From Candidatus Omnitrophota bacterium (GTDB lineage: Bacteria; Omnitrophota; Koll11; Gygaellales; JAHJCI01), in contig JAUXFU010000073.1 in NCBI GenBank assembly GCA_030622705.1, positions 1-5,276 on the forward strand: a stretch of 5,276 nt of DNA, read 5' to 3'. The translations under genes and the position numbers were made by a program. The stretch's first letter is position 1, and every line of letters begins with the position of its first letter. A model generated the notes under the pieces. It was given only the letters and a program-made list of their open reading frames with translations. It did no database searches and had not been told where the DNA came from. Positions 1 through 5,276 of the stretch are shown here, in pieces.

Positions 1-783
1 CCTCTGCATATCCCGCGGGTTGCCTTTCATATGCATAATAATTACTCGCGCGCCGCTTCTGGCTGCAACCTTAACCATTTGCGGTTTTCTTAACCCGGTA
101 ATATCATTGATAATCGAAGCCCCCGCATCTACAGCGCGCTGCGCAACCGCAGGCTTAGAGGTATCTATAGAAATAGGAACGCTGATACGTTTAGATAACC
201 TTTTTATTACCGGAATTGTCCTTTTTAATTCCTCACTCACTGATACCGGCCTTGAACCCGGACGGCTTGATTCTCCGCCTACGTCAATTATATCTGCCCC
301 CTGAACAACCAGCTGATGCGCGTATTCGATTATCTCCCCGGCACTCGAGCCTTTAGCCAATAATCCGTCTCCGCTGAAAGAATCAGGGGTAATATTGACA
401 ATCCCCATTATCTGCGTACGGGTCTTTTTCCAGCACTGATAATTCTTTAACCCTAAGGAAATTCGCCCGGAAACAGCCTTCCAGTCAGCAGGCTGATAGG
501 TAAATTTACGAAATAGCCGCTGATATTGAGAAAGCGTTCCCGTAATTAAACAATCCGTAGCCTGAACCTTACCGCTGATCGTATCCCGGTTTAAACAAAC
601 GTCGCCTCCTATAGAAAGCATTTCCTGTTTTAAAAGATTGGCAGCAGGCGCAGCCACATTTCTTAACCTGATTAAACGCAAAATGCCCTTAGGCGCCATT
701 ATATCAACTCCCCGCTTATCAGCACCAATCTGCCGCATTAAACGCTTAACCTGCCCGATATTATCAGCATTGATTACCCGCAT
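1..783 (-). CDS. folP: Dihydropteroate synthase, C-terminus cut by the window edge, with N-terminal extension
   Basis: Dihydropteroate synthase joins p-aminobenzoate to 6-hydroxymethyl-dihydropterin diphosphate to give dihydropteroate in cytosolic folate synthesis; it is the sulfonamide target. The minus strand is open for 261 codons from an ATG at 783 to the left edge, with no stop. Seen in the translation: MGIVNITPDSF at residues 126-136, the GADIIDVGGESSRPGS block at 162-177, SIDTSK at 205-210 (Asp207), INDITG at 225-230 (Asn226) and MHMKGNPRDMQ at 250-260. These match the pterin-binding TIM-barrel signatures in order. The last part of the barrel, including the usual late Lys and Arg pterin/phosphate ligands, lies outside the window. 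About 125 residues precede the first motif, whereas E. coli-type enzymes start close to it. This region is open, contiguous and begins just after ftsH, so the ATG at 783 is preferred. Only 4 bp separate it from the ftsH stop; a weak purine-rich site lies at 793-799. Co-transcription with ftsH is inferred. Confidence 0.95.
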   Translation of the reverse strand, partial: MRVINADNIGQVKRLMRQIGADKRGVDIMAPKGILRLIRLRNVAAPAANLLKQEMLSIGGDVCLNRDTISGKVQATDCLITGTLSQYQRLFRKFTYQPADWKAVSGRISLGLKNYQCWKKTRTQIMGIVNITPDSFSGDGLLAKGSSAGEIIEYAHQLVVQGADIIDVGGESSRPGSRPVSVSEELKRTIPVIKRLSKRISVPISIDTSKPAVAQRAVDAGASIINDITGLRKPQMVKVAARSGARVIIMHMKGNPRDMQR

Positions 784-787
784 ATCT

Positions 788-2653
788 TCAGACTTTCTTA
801 CCGTTAACAATCTTCTTTACCTCTTTACCATCCAATACCTCTTTCTCTAAAAGAGCCAAGGCTATAGCCTTTAATTTCTCGTGGTTCGTCTCTAATATCT
901 CTTTTGCCTGCGCGTAGGCCTCGCCAATTATCCTCTGAATTTCCTCATCAATAATATGCGCGGTAGTATCGCTATAATTTCTCTCCTCAGCCAAATCCTT
1001 GCCTAAAAATACCATTCTATCCCTTCTGCCCAAAGTTACATTACTTAGTCTCTCAGACATCCCGAATTCAGTTACCATTTGGCGGGCCATTTGCGTAGCA
1101 GCCTGAAGATCATTCTCTGCCCCGGTAGTAATATCACCGACATTTAAGACCTCTGAGGCTCGCCCGCCCAAAAGAACAACAATCCGGCTCATCAATTCCT
1201 TCTTGGTCATAATGTATCTATCCTGCAGAGGCAGCTGCATAGTATACCCTAAAGCAGCAATGCCGCGGGGAATAATCGAGACCTTATGCAAAGGGTCTAC
1301 CTCAGGCAAAAACAAAGCCAGAAACGCGTGGCCTGCCTCATGAAATGATACTATCTGCTTTTCTTTCTTGGAGATAACCCTGCTTTTCCTCTCTGGACCG
1401 GCAATTACACGCTCAATCGCAGCCTCTAATTCATCCTTGCTTACCGCGTCTTTATTATTACGTGCCGCTAATAATGCCGCCTCATTGCAAAGATTGGCTA
1501 AATCTGCTCCGGAAAAGCCGGGAGTCTGCTGGGCAATCGGCTTCAAATCAACATTGGAACCTAATTTTATATTTCTAATATGAACCTTAAGAATTGCTTC
1601 ACGGCCATTTATATCCGGCCGGTCAATAACAACATGGCGGTCAAACCTCCCCGGACGAAGAAGCGCCGGGTCAAGCGTATCCGGCCGGTTAGTTGCCGCG
1701 ATAAGAATCAAACCCTCGGTTGCTTCAAAACCATCCATCTCCACTAAAAGCTGATTTAAGGTTTGCTCTCTCTCATCATGGCCGCCGCCGATTCCCGAAA
1801 AACGCAGACGCCCCACTGCGTCAATTTCATCAATAAAGATAATGCCGCCCTTACCGGAAGCCTTTGCTGCTTTTCTCCCCTGGGCAAACAAATCACGCAC
1901 GCGCGAAGCCCCCACGCCGACAAACATCTCCACAAAATCCGAGCCGGAGATATTAAAAAAAGGAACCCCCGCCTCCCCTGCGACCGCCCTGGCAATAAGG
2001 GTTTTTCCGCATCCCGGGGGCCCCACTAATAAAACCCCCTTGGGAATCTTGCCGCCCAGACGCTGAAATTTCTTCGGGTCTTTTAAGAATTCAATAACCT
2101 CTTTTAATTCCTCCTTGGCCTCATCTACCCCCGCGACATCATTAAAGGTTTCCTTCTTTACCTCAGACTGAACACTTGGCCGCGCCTTGCCGAAAGACAT
2201 TATCCGGTTACCCAGCTGCTCTCCGCGCGCCGCCATCATCCACCAGAATAAAATCAAAATCAAGATAGGGCCCATCGAGAAAAGTAAATTCGCAAATAGG
2301 GTACGCGGCGGCTCTATCTTAAAAACCTCAACATTATTACGCAATAGACGCAACAGATCCTCATCACCTTCGGGAATATTCAAAACAAACCGGCTGCCGT
2401 CATCAAACTCTCCCCGAAGTAGATTATCCGTTTTGGTTACCGATGAAATTCTTTGGGTTTCAGGATTATCTTTAAGAATCCGGTAAAAATCGCTGTAAGT
2501 AGGCTCGCGTGGAGCCTCAACAAGCGGATTATTAATAATGCTGCTCAAAAGATAGAATACTCCAAAGATAACCAATATCCAAAACATAGGAAATCGCTGT
2601 AATTTTTTATTTTTCTTTTTATCTGTCTTACCCGTTAAATTCATTTTTTGCAT
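788..2653 (-). CDS. ftsH: ATP-dependent zinc metalloprotease FtsH, membrane-anchored AAA+ protease
   Basis: FtsH is a hexameric inner-membrane AAA+ protease that extracts and degrades misfolded membrane proteins and selected cytosolic regulators. The 621-residue product is complete and of normal length. It has a Lys-rich N-terminus, a first membrane segment at about 23-41, an extracytoplasmic domain at about 42-117, and a second membrane segment at about 119-141. The AAA module follows: Walker A GPPGCGKT 211-218, pore-loop MFVGVG 243-248, Walker B IIFIDEID 271-278, and the second region of homology 321-339 with arginine fingers Arg333 and Arg336. The peptidase has the zinc motif HEAGH at 438-442 (catalytic Glu439) and the probable third ligand Asp515 in GAENDL. 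All key residues are present. The only mild oddity is Cys215 in Walker A, where Thr is usual. The start ATG at 2653 has GGAG 5 nt upstream; Met4 is an alternative start. It is the first gene of an inferred ftsH-folP unit with its own promoter. Confidence 0.98.
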   Translation of the reverse strand: MQKMNLTGKTDKKKNKKLQRFPMFWILVIFGVFYLLSSIINNPLVEAPREPTYSDFYRILKDNPETQRISSVTKTDNLLRGEFDDGSRFVLNIPEGDEDLLRLLRNNVEVFKIEPPRTLFANLLFSMGPILILILFWWMMAARGEQLGNRIMSFGKARPSVQSEVKKETFNDVAGVDEAKEELKEVIEFLKDPKKFQRLGGKIPKGVLLVGPPGCGKTLIARAVAGEAGVPFFNISGSDFVEMFVGVGASRVRDLFAQGRKAAKASGKGGIIFIDEIDAVGRLRFSGIGGGHDEREQTLNQLLVEMDGFEATEGLILIAATNRPDTLDPALLRPGRFDRHVVIDRPDINGREAILKVHIRNIKLGSNVDLKPIAQQTPGFSGADLANLCNEAALLAARNNKDAVSKDELEAAIERVIAGPERKSRVISKKEKQIVSFHEAGHAFLALFLPEVDPLHKVSIIPRGIAALGYTMQLPLQDRYIMTKKELMSRIVVLLGGRASEVLNVGDITTGAENDLQAATQMARQMVTEFGMSERLSNVTLGRRDRMVFLGKDLAEERNYSDTTAHIIDEEIQRIIGEAYAQAKEILETNHEKLKAIALALLEKEVLDGKEVKKIVNGKKV

Positions 2654-2658
2654 GTTTA

Positions 2659-2662
2659 CTCC
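2659..2662 (-). promoter_or_regulatory. Ribosome binding site of ftsH
   Basis: On the minus strand GGAG lies 5 nt before the ATG at 2653, supporting that start over Met4. A stronger-looking AAGGAG at 2680-2685 lies 26 nt upstream of the ATG with no ATG, GTG or TTG at usable spacing, so it does not explain a start. Confidence 0.6.
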
Positions 2663-2701
2663 GTTAGAAAATCTCTGTTCTCCTTAAATGATTAAAACAA
2701 T

Positions 2702-2730
2702 ATTATAAATCTAACTTATTATAAAAGCAA
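2702..2730 (-). promoter_or_regulatory. Sigma70-type promoter for ftsH-folP
   Basis: The minus strand reads TTGCTT (2725-2730), a 17-bp spacer, then a perfect TATAAT (2702-2707). This predicts a start of transcription near 2695 and a leader of about 42 nt before the ftsH ATG. The -35 box matches consensus only in TTG; the -10 box and spacing are ideal. The -35 box touches one arm of the inverted repeat at 2727-2751. No CIRCE-type heat-shock operator is visible. Confidence 0.6.
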
Positions 2731-2751
2731 GAGATTTAGAATAATCTCTGC
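2727..2751 (-). terminator. Small hairpin after tilS, possible weak terminator overlapping the ftsH -35 box
   Basis: A 7-bp inverted repeat, AGAGATT (2730-2736) and AATCTCT (2743-2749), encloses a 6-nt loop; GC dinucleotides on both sides (2727-2728 and 2750-2751) can extend it past a one-base bulge. On the minus strand it lies about 60 nt after the tilS stop and is followed by a short T-rich run. On the plus strand a run of five T begins a few bases later. The stem is AT-rich and probably weak, so it could instead be an operator or chance. Confidence 0.3.
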
Positions 2752-2810
2752 AATCTTTTTAATAATTAGAGTAAAATTGGAAGTTGGACTTTTAAAATAT
2801 TCTGCCCCGG

Positions 2811-3815
2811 CTAAGACTGTTTCTGATAAACGCAAAGATACTTCTTACTCTTGAGTACGGAAACACCTTCAGGCAAATCAACAATGGAATTTACCGGACG
2901 GTATAAAAGCAAATCCTCTATCTCCTTAATATGCTTAAAAGTAAGCCTGCGGGTTGTTCCTTTTACTTCCGAGATACAAAATCTCAAAACCAATCTTTGA
3001 ATAGCCGGATGCAATCCCGACAACTTACTTAAATCGAGCCTTGAAGACGCATTAAGCTTAACCCCGGGCTGTTTTTTTAATCTATTCAACGCTTTAAGCG
3101 CCGCCTTTTTTAAATAATCATAATCACAGGCAGTTACCTGCGCGGTATTCGCTAAAACCTCCTTTATATTTGGATTATAATTTTTGATTAGCTCCGGAAT
3201 CAGGCAATTCCTGATATGGTTACGAAAATAAATATTATCCTTATTGGATGAATCTTCACGGGGTTTTATCTTCCTTCTTTTTAAATAGGAGTCTATAACC
3301 TCCCGCGGAGTCTCGATTAACGGCCTGATAATTATCCAGCGGCCGAAATTGCGCTTGGGCAAAATTGAGCCGAGCCCGGATAAACCCGCCCCTCTAATCA
3401 AACGCATAAGCACAGTTTCTGCCTGATCATCCCGATTGTGTCCAAGGGCAATTTTATCCGCGCCTGTATGCTTAGCTGCGCCAAATAGAAATTTCAGTCT
3501 CTGCTCCCGCGCGGTTTCCTCAATAGCGCCCCTGCCGCATAACCGGCGGATATTAATTTTTCCCGAGATAAACGGTAATTTCAACCTCTGCGCAAGCAGC
3601 CTTACAAATTCCTGATCCCGGCAGGAATCCTTTCTTAAGCAGTGGTCTAAATGAGCGATATGTAAATTCAGCTTGAATTCCCTTTTTAACGAACTTAACA
3701 AAAGAACAAGCGCGACCGAATCCGGCCCCCCTGAAACACCAACCACTACCCTATCAGATACGGTTAATAGATTATACCTTTTAATCGTACCTCTAACCTT
3801 CTTCATCAGGGACAT
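2811..3815 (-). CDS. tilS: tRNA(Ile)-lysidine synthase, short two-domain form
   Basis: TilS uses ATP and lysine to convert C34 of tRNA-Ile2 (CAU anticodon) to lysidine, switching it from Met/AUG to Ile/AUA; it is usually essential. The product has 334 residues. The PP-loop SGGPDS is at 28-33, followed by the family motifs HLDHCLR (55-61), ALGHNRDDQAET (123-134), RGAGLSGL (141-148) and RPLIETPRE (164-172), and an EDSSN...FRNHIRN segment near 187-203. The N-terminal catalytic domain covers about 1-215. A helical domain (about 225-305) and a short tail ending in VYQKQS follow. E. coli TilS is about 430 residues with a further C-terminal domain; this protein resembles the shorter Aquifex type and is not obviously truncated. 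The start at 3815 has only a weak AGG (3823-3825) upstream; Met4 is an alternative with no better site. It is separated from ftsH by 157 bp with a new promoter, so it is probably its own unit. Confidence 0.95.
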   Translation of the reverse strand: MSLMKKVRGTIKRYNLLTVSDRVVVGVSGGPDSVALVLLLSSLKREFKLNLHIAHLDHCLRKDSCRDQEFVRLLAQRLKLPFISGKINIRRLCGRGAIEETAREQRLKFLFGAAKHTGADKIALGHNRDDQAETVLMRLIRGAGLSGLGSILPKRNFGRWIIIRPLIETPREVIDSYLKRRKIKPREDSSNKDNIYFRNHIRNCLIPELIKNYNPNIKEVLANTAQVTACDYDYLKKAALKALNRLKKQPGVKLNASSRLDLSKLSGLHPAIQRLVLRFCISEVKGTTRRLTFKHIKEIEDLLLYRPVNSIVDLPEGVSVLKSKKYLCVYQKQS

Positions 3816-3857
3816 TCTTTAGCCTATCGGCGGATACTTGCACTGACTCATCAATCG

Positions 3858-3915
3858 GGGAATTGGATAATCAGGAGATTGGGATTTGGAGATTAGGACT
3901 TAGGGAATTGGATAA
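3858..3915. repeat. Direct 13-bp repeat in a G-rich tract
   Basis: GGGAATTGGATAA occurs exactly at 3858-3870 and again at 3903-3915, with a 45-bp period. Between the copies are related units GGAGATTGGG (3874-3883) and GGAGATTAGG (3888-3897). The whole plus-strand tract has many GG and GGG runs separated by short A/T-rich steps and very few C. No coding explanation fits. Confidence 0.7.
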
Positions 3916-3956
3916 AACTGTATCCCCTAATAACCAAATCCTTATACCCAATATCC
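3874..3956. repeat. Long imperfect inverted repeat between tilS and the tRNA gene
   Basis: The left arm at 3882-3897 (GGATTTGGAGATTAGG) pairs with 3926-3941 (CCTAATAACCAAATCC) at 14 of 16 positions. Further out, 3874-3883 pairs with 3947-3956 at 9 of 10 positions after a short bulge. Inside the loop GGATA (3910-3914) pairs with TATCC (3921-3925). It lies 5' of tilS, so it may form in the tilS leader if transcription starts upstream, or it may be a decayed dispersed repeat. There is no T-run on either side to make it a standard terminator. Confidence 0.6.
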
Positions 3957-4002
3957 CTAACATGTGCCAGCGTTTATATAAGGACGAAGAACAATGGCGG
4001 CG

Positions 4003-4087
4003 AGTGGATTTTCCCGCCACAATCATTTTAGCTACTGGTGGCGAAATCCCGCTTCCTTAATTTATCAGTAAGGGCGGGAGAACCACT
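4003..4087. repeat. Palindromic element abutting the tRNA-Met 3' end
   Basis: The ends are imperfect inverted repeats: AGTGGATTTTCCCGCC at 4003-4018 and GGCGGGAGAACCACT at 4073-4087. A second hairpin is nested inside: GGATTT (4006-4011) plus CGCCAC (4015-4020), with a 3-base bulge, pairs exactly with GTGGCGAAATCC (4038-4049). The right end stops at the base next to the tRNA discriminator position. It could be a small non-autonomous repeat, a transcript 3'-end structure for the tRNA, or both. No transposase or target-site duplication is visible. Confidence 0.5.
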
Positions 4088-4161
4088 TGGCGGCGGACAG
4101 ATTCGAACTGTCGACATAACGGGTATGAGCCGTTCGCTCTGCCAGGCTGAGCTACACCGCC
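4088..4161 (-). tRNA. tRNA-Met (CAU), elongator type, no encoded CCA
   Basis: The minus strand folds into a full 74-nt cloverleaf. The acceptor GGCGGTG pairs with CGCCGCC (one T-G wobble) with discriminator A at 4088. The D arm is GCTC/GAGC, the anticodon stem AACGG/CCGTT with loop CTCATAC (anticodon CAT), and the T arm GACAG/CTGTC with loop TTCGAAT. CAU can mean initiator Met, elongator Met or Ile2. The paired first base pair (G1-C72) and the lack of three GC pairs in the anticodon stem exclude a typical initiator. The acceptor resembles the Bacillus elongator tRNA-Met, and positions 4-5 are G rather than the C4-G69/C5-G68 pairs that E. coli TilS reads in tRNA-Ile2. Elongator Met is therefore favoured. 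The 3' CCA is absent from the DNA and must be added enzymatically. Confidence 0.9.
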
Positions 4162-4214
4162 GTGATTCACTAAAATCTCAATGATTTCTTTTCGTATCTA
4201 ACCAACAATTTTAC

Positions 4215-4242
4215 ATTTTAACATAAAATCCCTAAAAAGCAA
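4215..4242 (-). promoter_or_regulatory. Probable promoter of the tRNA-Met gene
   Basis: On the minus strand TTGCTT (4237-4242) is followed after 16 bp by TAAAAT (4215-4220), preceded by TG in extended -10 position. This predicts transcription starting near 4208 and a leader of roughly 45 nt to be removed by RNase P. The same TTGCTT hexamer serves as the -35 box of the proposed ftsH promoter. Confidence 0.45.
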
Positions 4243-4300
4243 ATATTCCCTTTATAGATGTCAATGTATCCAGGTCTTACCAAGAGGGTGGTTATAGGAA

Positions 4301-5158
4301 TCAGAAAGGCCTATCCTTTAGGATAAATTTTTTTAAACTATCCTTCCAATCCGGTATATCTATGCCTAATTCGGCTGATATTTTTTTATTGCTCATCACA
4401 GAATATAACGGCCTTTTTGCCTTCATAATAAAAGTTGAAGCTGCTGCCGGAACAATTGTGTTTTTTAGTCCTTTATATGCCGCGAAGCATTTTGCGAGTT
4501 CGTATCTTGAACACACACCGCTGTTGGGTGAATGATACAATCCTGTTATGCCTTTATTTATAGCTAACAAGGTAGTATTCACAATATCAATGGTAAAAGT
4601 CGGTATGGATGTTTCTTCGTTATTTATGTTCAATACATCGCTCGACTCTGCCCACCTGCCGAGTTTATACAAAAAATTCTGCTTGCTGTGCCCTATAACC
4701 CAGCTTACCCTGAAAATAAGATAATCACGCGTAATTTCCAAAATCTGCCGCTCCCCCTTAAGCTTACTCAAGCCATACTCGTTTAAGGGTGAAGGGAAAT
4801 CTTGTTCTGTATAAGGCTCTTTTTTTTCTCCATCAAACACATAATCCGAGCTATAATGCACAAGGAAAATATCATTTTCACTGCAAAGGTTAGCAAGATG
4901 TTTAACCGCTGTACTGTTTACCGAATAAGCAATATCGGGATTCTCCTGCGCTTCATCCACTGAGTTGTAAGCGGCACAGTTAATGATAATATCCGGAGCT
5001 GCTTTTTTTATTAAACTGCTCATCTGCTTAGGATTAGTAATATCACATTCATTCTCCGGCGGAGCAACAAAACACGCATCGCGCTCTGCAAGCACCCGCT
5101 GAAATTCCGAGCCCAACTGTCCGGCAGAACCAATAATTAACAATTTCTTATTCTTCAT
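4301..5158 (-). CDS. rfbD: dTDP-4-dehydrorhamnose reductase
   Basis: RfbD (RmlD) performs the last step of dTDP-L-rhamnose synthesis, the NAD(P)H-dependent reduction of dTDP-4-dehydro-L-rhamnose, supplying rhamnose for O-antigen, capsule or other surface glycans. The 285-residue product is of usual length for this short-chain dehydrogenase/reductase family. Seen: the nucleotide-binding GSAGQLG at 10-16, NCAAYNSVDEAQ at 60-71, HYSSDYVFDG at 101-110 (the usual STDYVFDG block with Ser for Thr), the catalytic YGLSK at 128-132 (Tyr128, Lys132), FRVSWVIG at 149-156, a diverged substrate loop with IPTFT at 185-189, and the RPLYSVMSN segment at 249-257. The start at 5158 gives the normal N-terminus just before the Rossmann motif, but no Shine-Dalgarno site is visible upstream. 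No rfbA, rfbB or rfbC is present downstream; partners could lie to the right of the window. Related sugar-nucleotide reductases are the main alternative. Confidence 0.93.
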   Translation of the reverse strand: MKNKKLLIIGSAGQLGSEFQRVLAERDACFVAPPENECDITNPKQMSSLIKKAAPDIIINCAAYNSVDEAQENPDIAYSVNSTAVKHLANLCSENDIFLVHYSSDYVFDGEKKEPYTEQDFPSPLNEYGLSKLKGERQILEITRDYLIFRVSWVIGHSKQNFLYKLGRWAESSDVLNINNEETSIPTFTIDIVNTTLLAINKGITGLYHSPNSGVCSRYELAKCFAAYKGLKNTIVPAAASTFIMKAKRPLYSVMSNKKISAELGIDIPDWKDSLKKFILKDRPF

Positions 5159-5276
5159 TTTTTATACGCGGAATGTTGCGAAGTCTCATCTCCAACATAT
5201 TTCAGCCTTAAACCAAATCCCCTCATCCTTCATCCATCGTCCCCTGTCATGCGGAGATAGGAAAGTATTTTTATAC
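5159..5276. other. Non-coding stretch upstream of rfbD with degenerate heptamer repeats
   Basis: I see no convincing gene in these 118 bp. Four degenerate 7-base units follow one another on the plus strand at 5221-5248 (CCTCATC, CTTCATC, CATCGTC, CCCTGTC). The 10-mer AACCAAATCC at 5211-5220 is also found exactly at 3932-3941 in the inverted repeat upstream of tilS. The window ends in GTATTTTTATAC, a short palindrome. A promoter for rfbD should lie here or further right, but none is clear. Confidence 0.4.

Noticed and set aside
20..304. Plus-strand 94-codon open frame
   Set aside because: It lies opposite the FolP catalytic core, whose motifs on the minus strand are unmistakable; the plus-strand product shows no recognisable family features.
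1756..2066. Several open frames of 74-88 codons on both strands inside ftsH
   Set aside because: They are frame shadows of the AAA module; the ftsH frame carries all conserved motifs without interruption.
2680..2685. Strong AAGGAG as the start signal of a leader peptide ahead of ftsH
   Set aside because: No ATG, GTG or TTG follows at usable spacing before an in-frame stop, so no peptide can be supported.
3858..3915. CRISPR-like array
   Set aside because: Only two exact 13-bp copies occur, with internally repetitive spacing and no cas genes; this is not an array.
3871..4026. Minus-strand 51-codon frame between the tRNA and tilS
   Set aside because: It has an ATG but no Shine-Dalgarno site, and its C-terminal half is encoded by the G-rich inverted repeat, giving repetitive Leu-Gly-Ile sequence; most likely a chance frame.
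3863..4060. Plus-strand 65-codon frame starting at TTG
   Set aside because: It is made of the repeat tract and the palindromic element, has no ribosome site and resembles nothing I know.
4259..4264. Perfect TTGACA on the minus strand as a -35 box for the tRNA gene
   Set aside because: No acceptable -10 box lies 16-18 bp downstream; the TTGCTT/TAAAAT pair nearer the tRNA fits better.

Overview
The window reads as a stretch of an ordinary bacterial chromosome, with every convincing gene on the minus strand. In transcription order (right to left) it holds rfbD (rmlD), a tRNA-Met(CAU) gene, tilS, ftsH and the N-terminal two-thirds of folP, which runs off the left edge. The order tilS - ftsH - folP is a widely conserved bacterial housekeeping neighbourhood. 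The membrane-anchored FtsH, the short two-domain type of TilS, a dihydropteroate synthase with a long N-terminal region and a dTDP-rhamnose gene suggest a Gram-negative-type, deeply branching or candidate-phylum bacterium. An Omnitrophota-like lineage is my guess from general resemblance only. Nothing here identifies the phylum.

Layout. Positions 1-783: folP, 261 codons, no stop inside the window. Positions 788-2653: ftsH, complete, 4 bp upstream of folP and almost certainly co-transcribed with it. Positions 2654-2810: a spacer with a good sigma70-type promoter for ftsH-folP (TTGCTT, 17 bp, TATAAT) whose -35 box lies inside a small inverted repeat. Positions 2811-3815: tilS. Positions 3816-4087: 272 bp with no convincing gene but two sets of inverted repeats, one G-rich/C-rich and one abutting the tRNA 3' end. 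Positions 4088-4161: tRNA-Met, without an encoded CCA, preceded by a plausible promoter. Positions 4301-5158: rfbD. Positions 5159-5276: non-coding or remnant sequence with degenerate heptamer repeats.

The genes serve separate core functions: FtsH membrane and cytosolic protein quality control, folate synthesis (FolP), lysidine formation on tRNA-Ile2 (TilS), elongator methionine tRNA, and dTDP-L-rhamnose synthesis for surface polysaccharide (RfbD). I see no new defence system, mobile island or CRISPR array. The parts most worth a second look are the intergenic repeats at 3857-4087, the N-terminal region of FolP, and the promoter/hairpin overlap upstream of ftsH.
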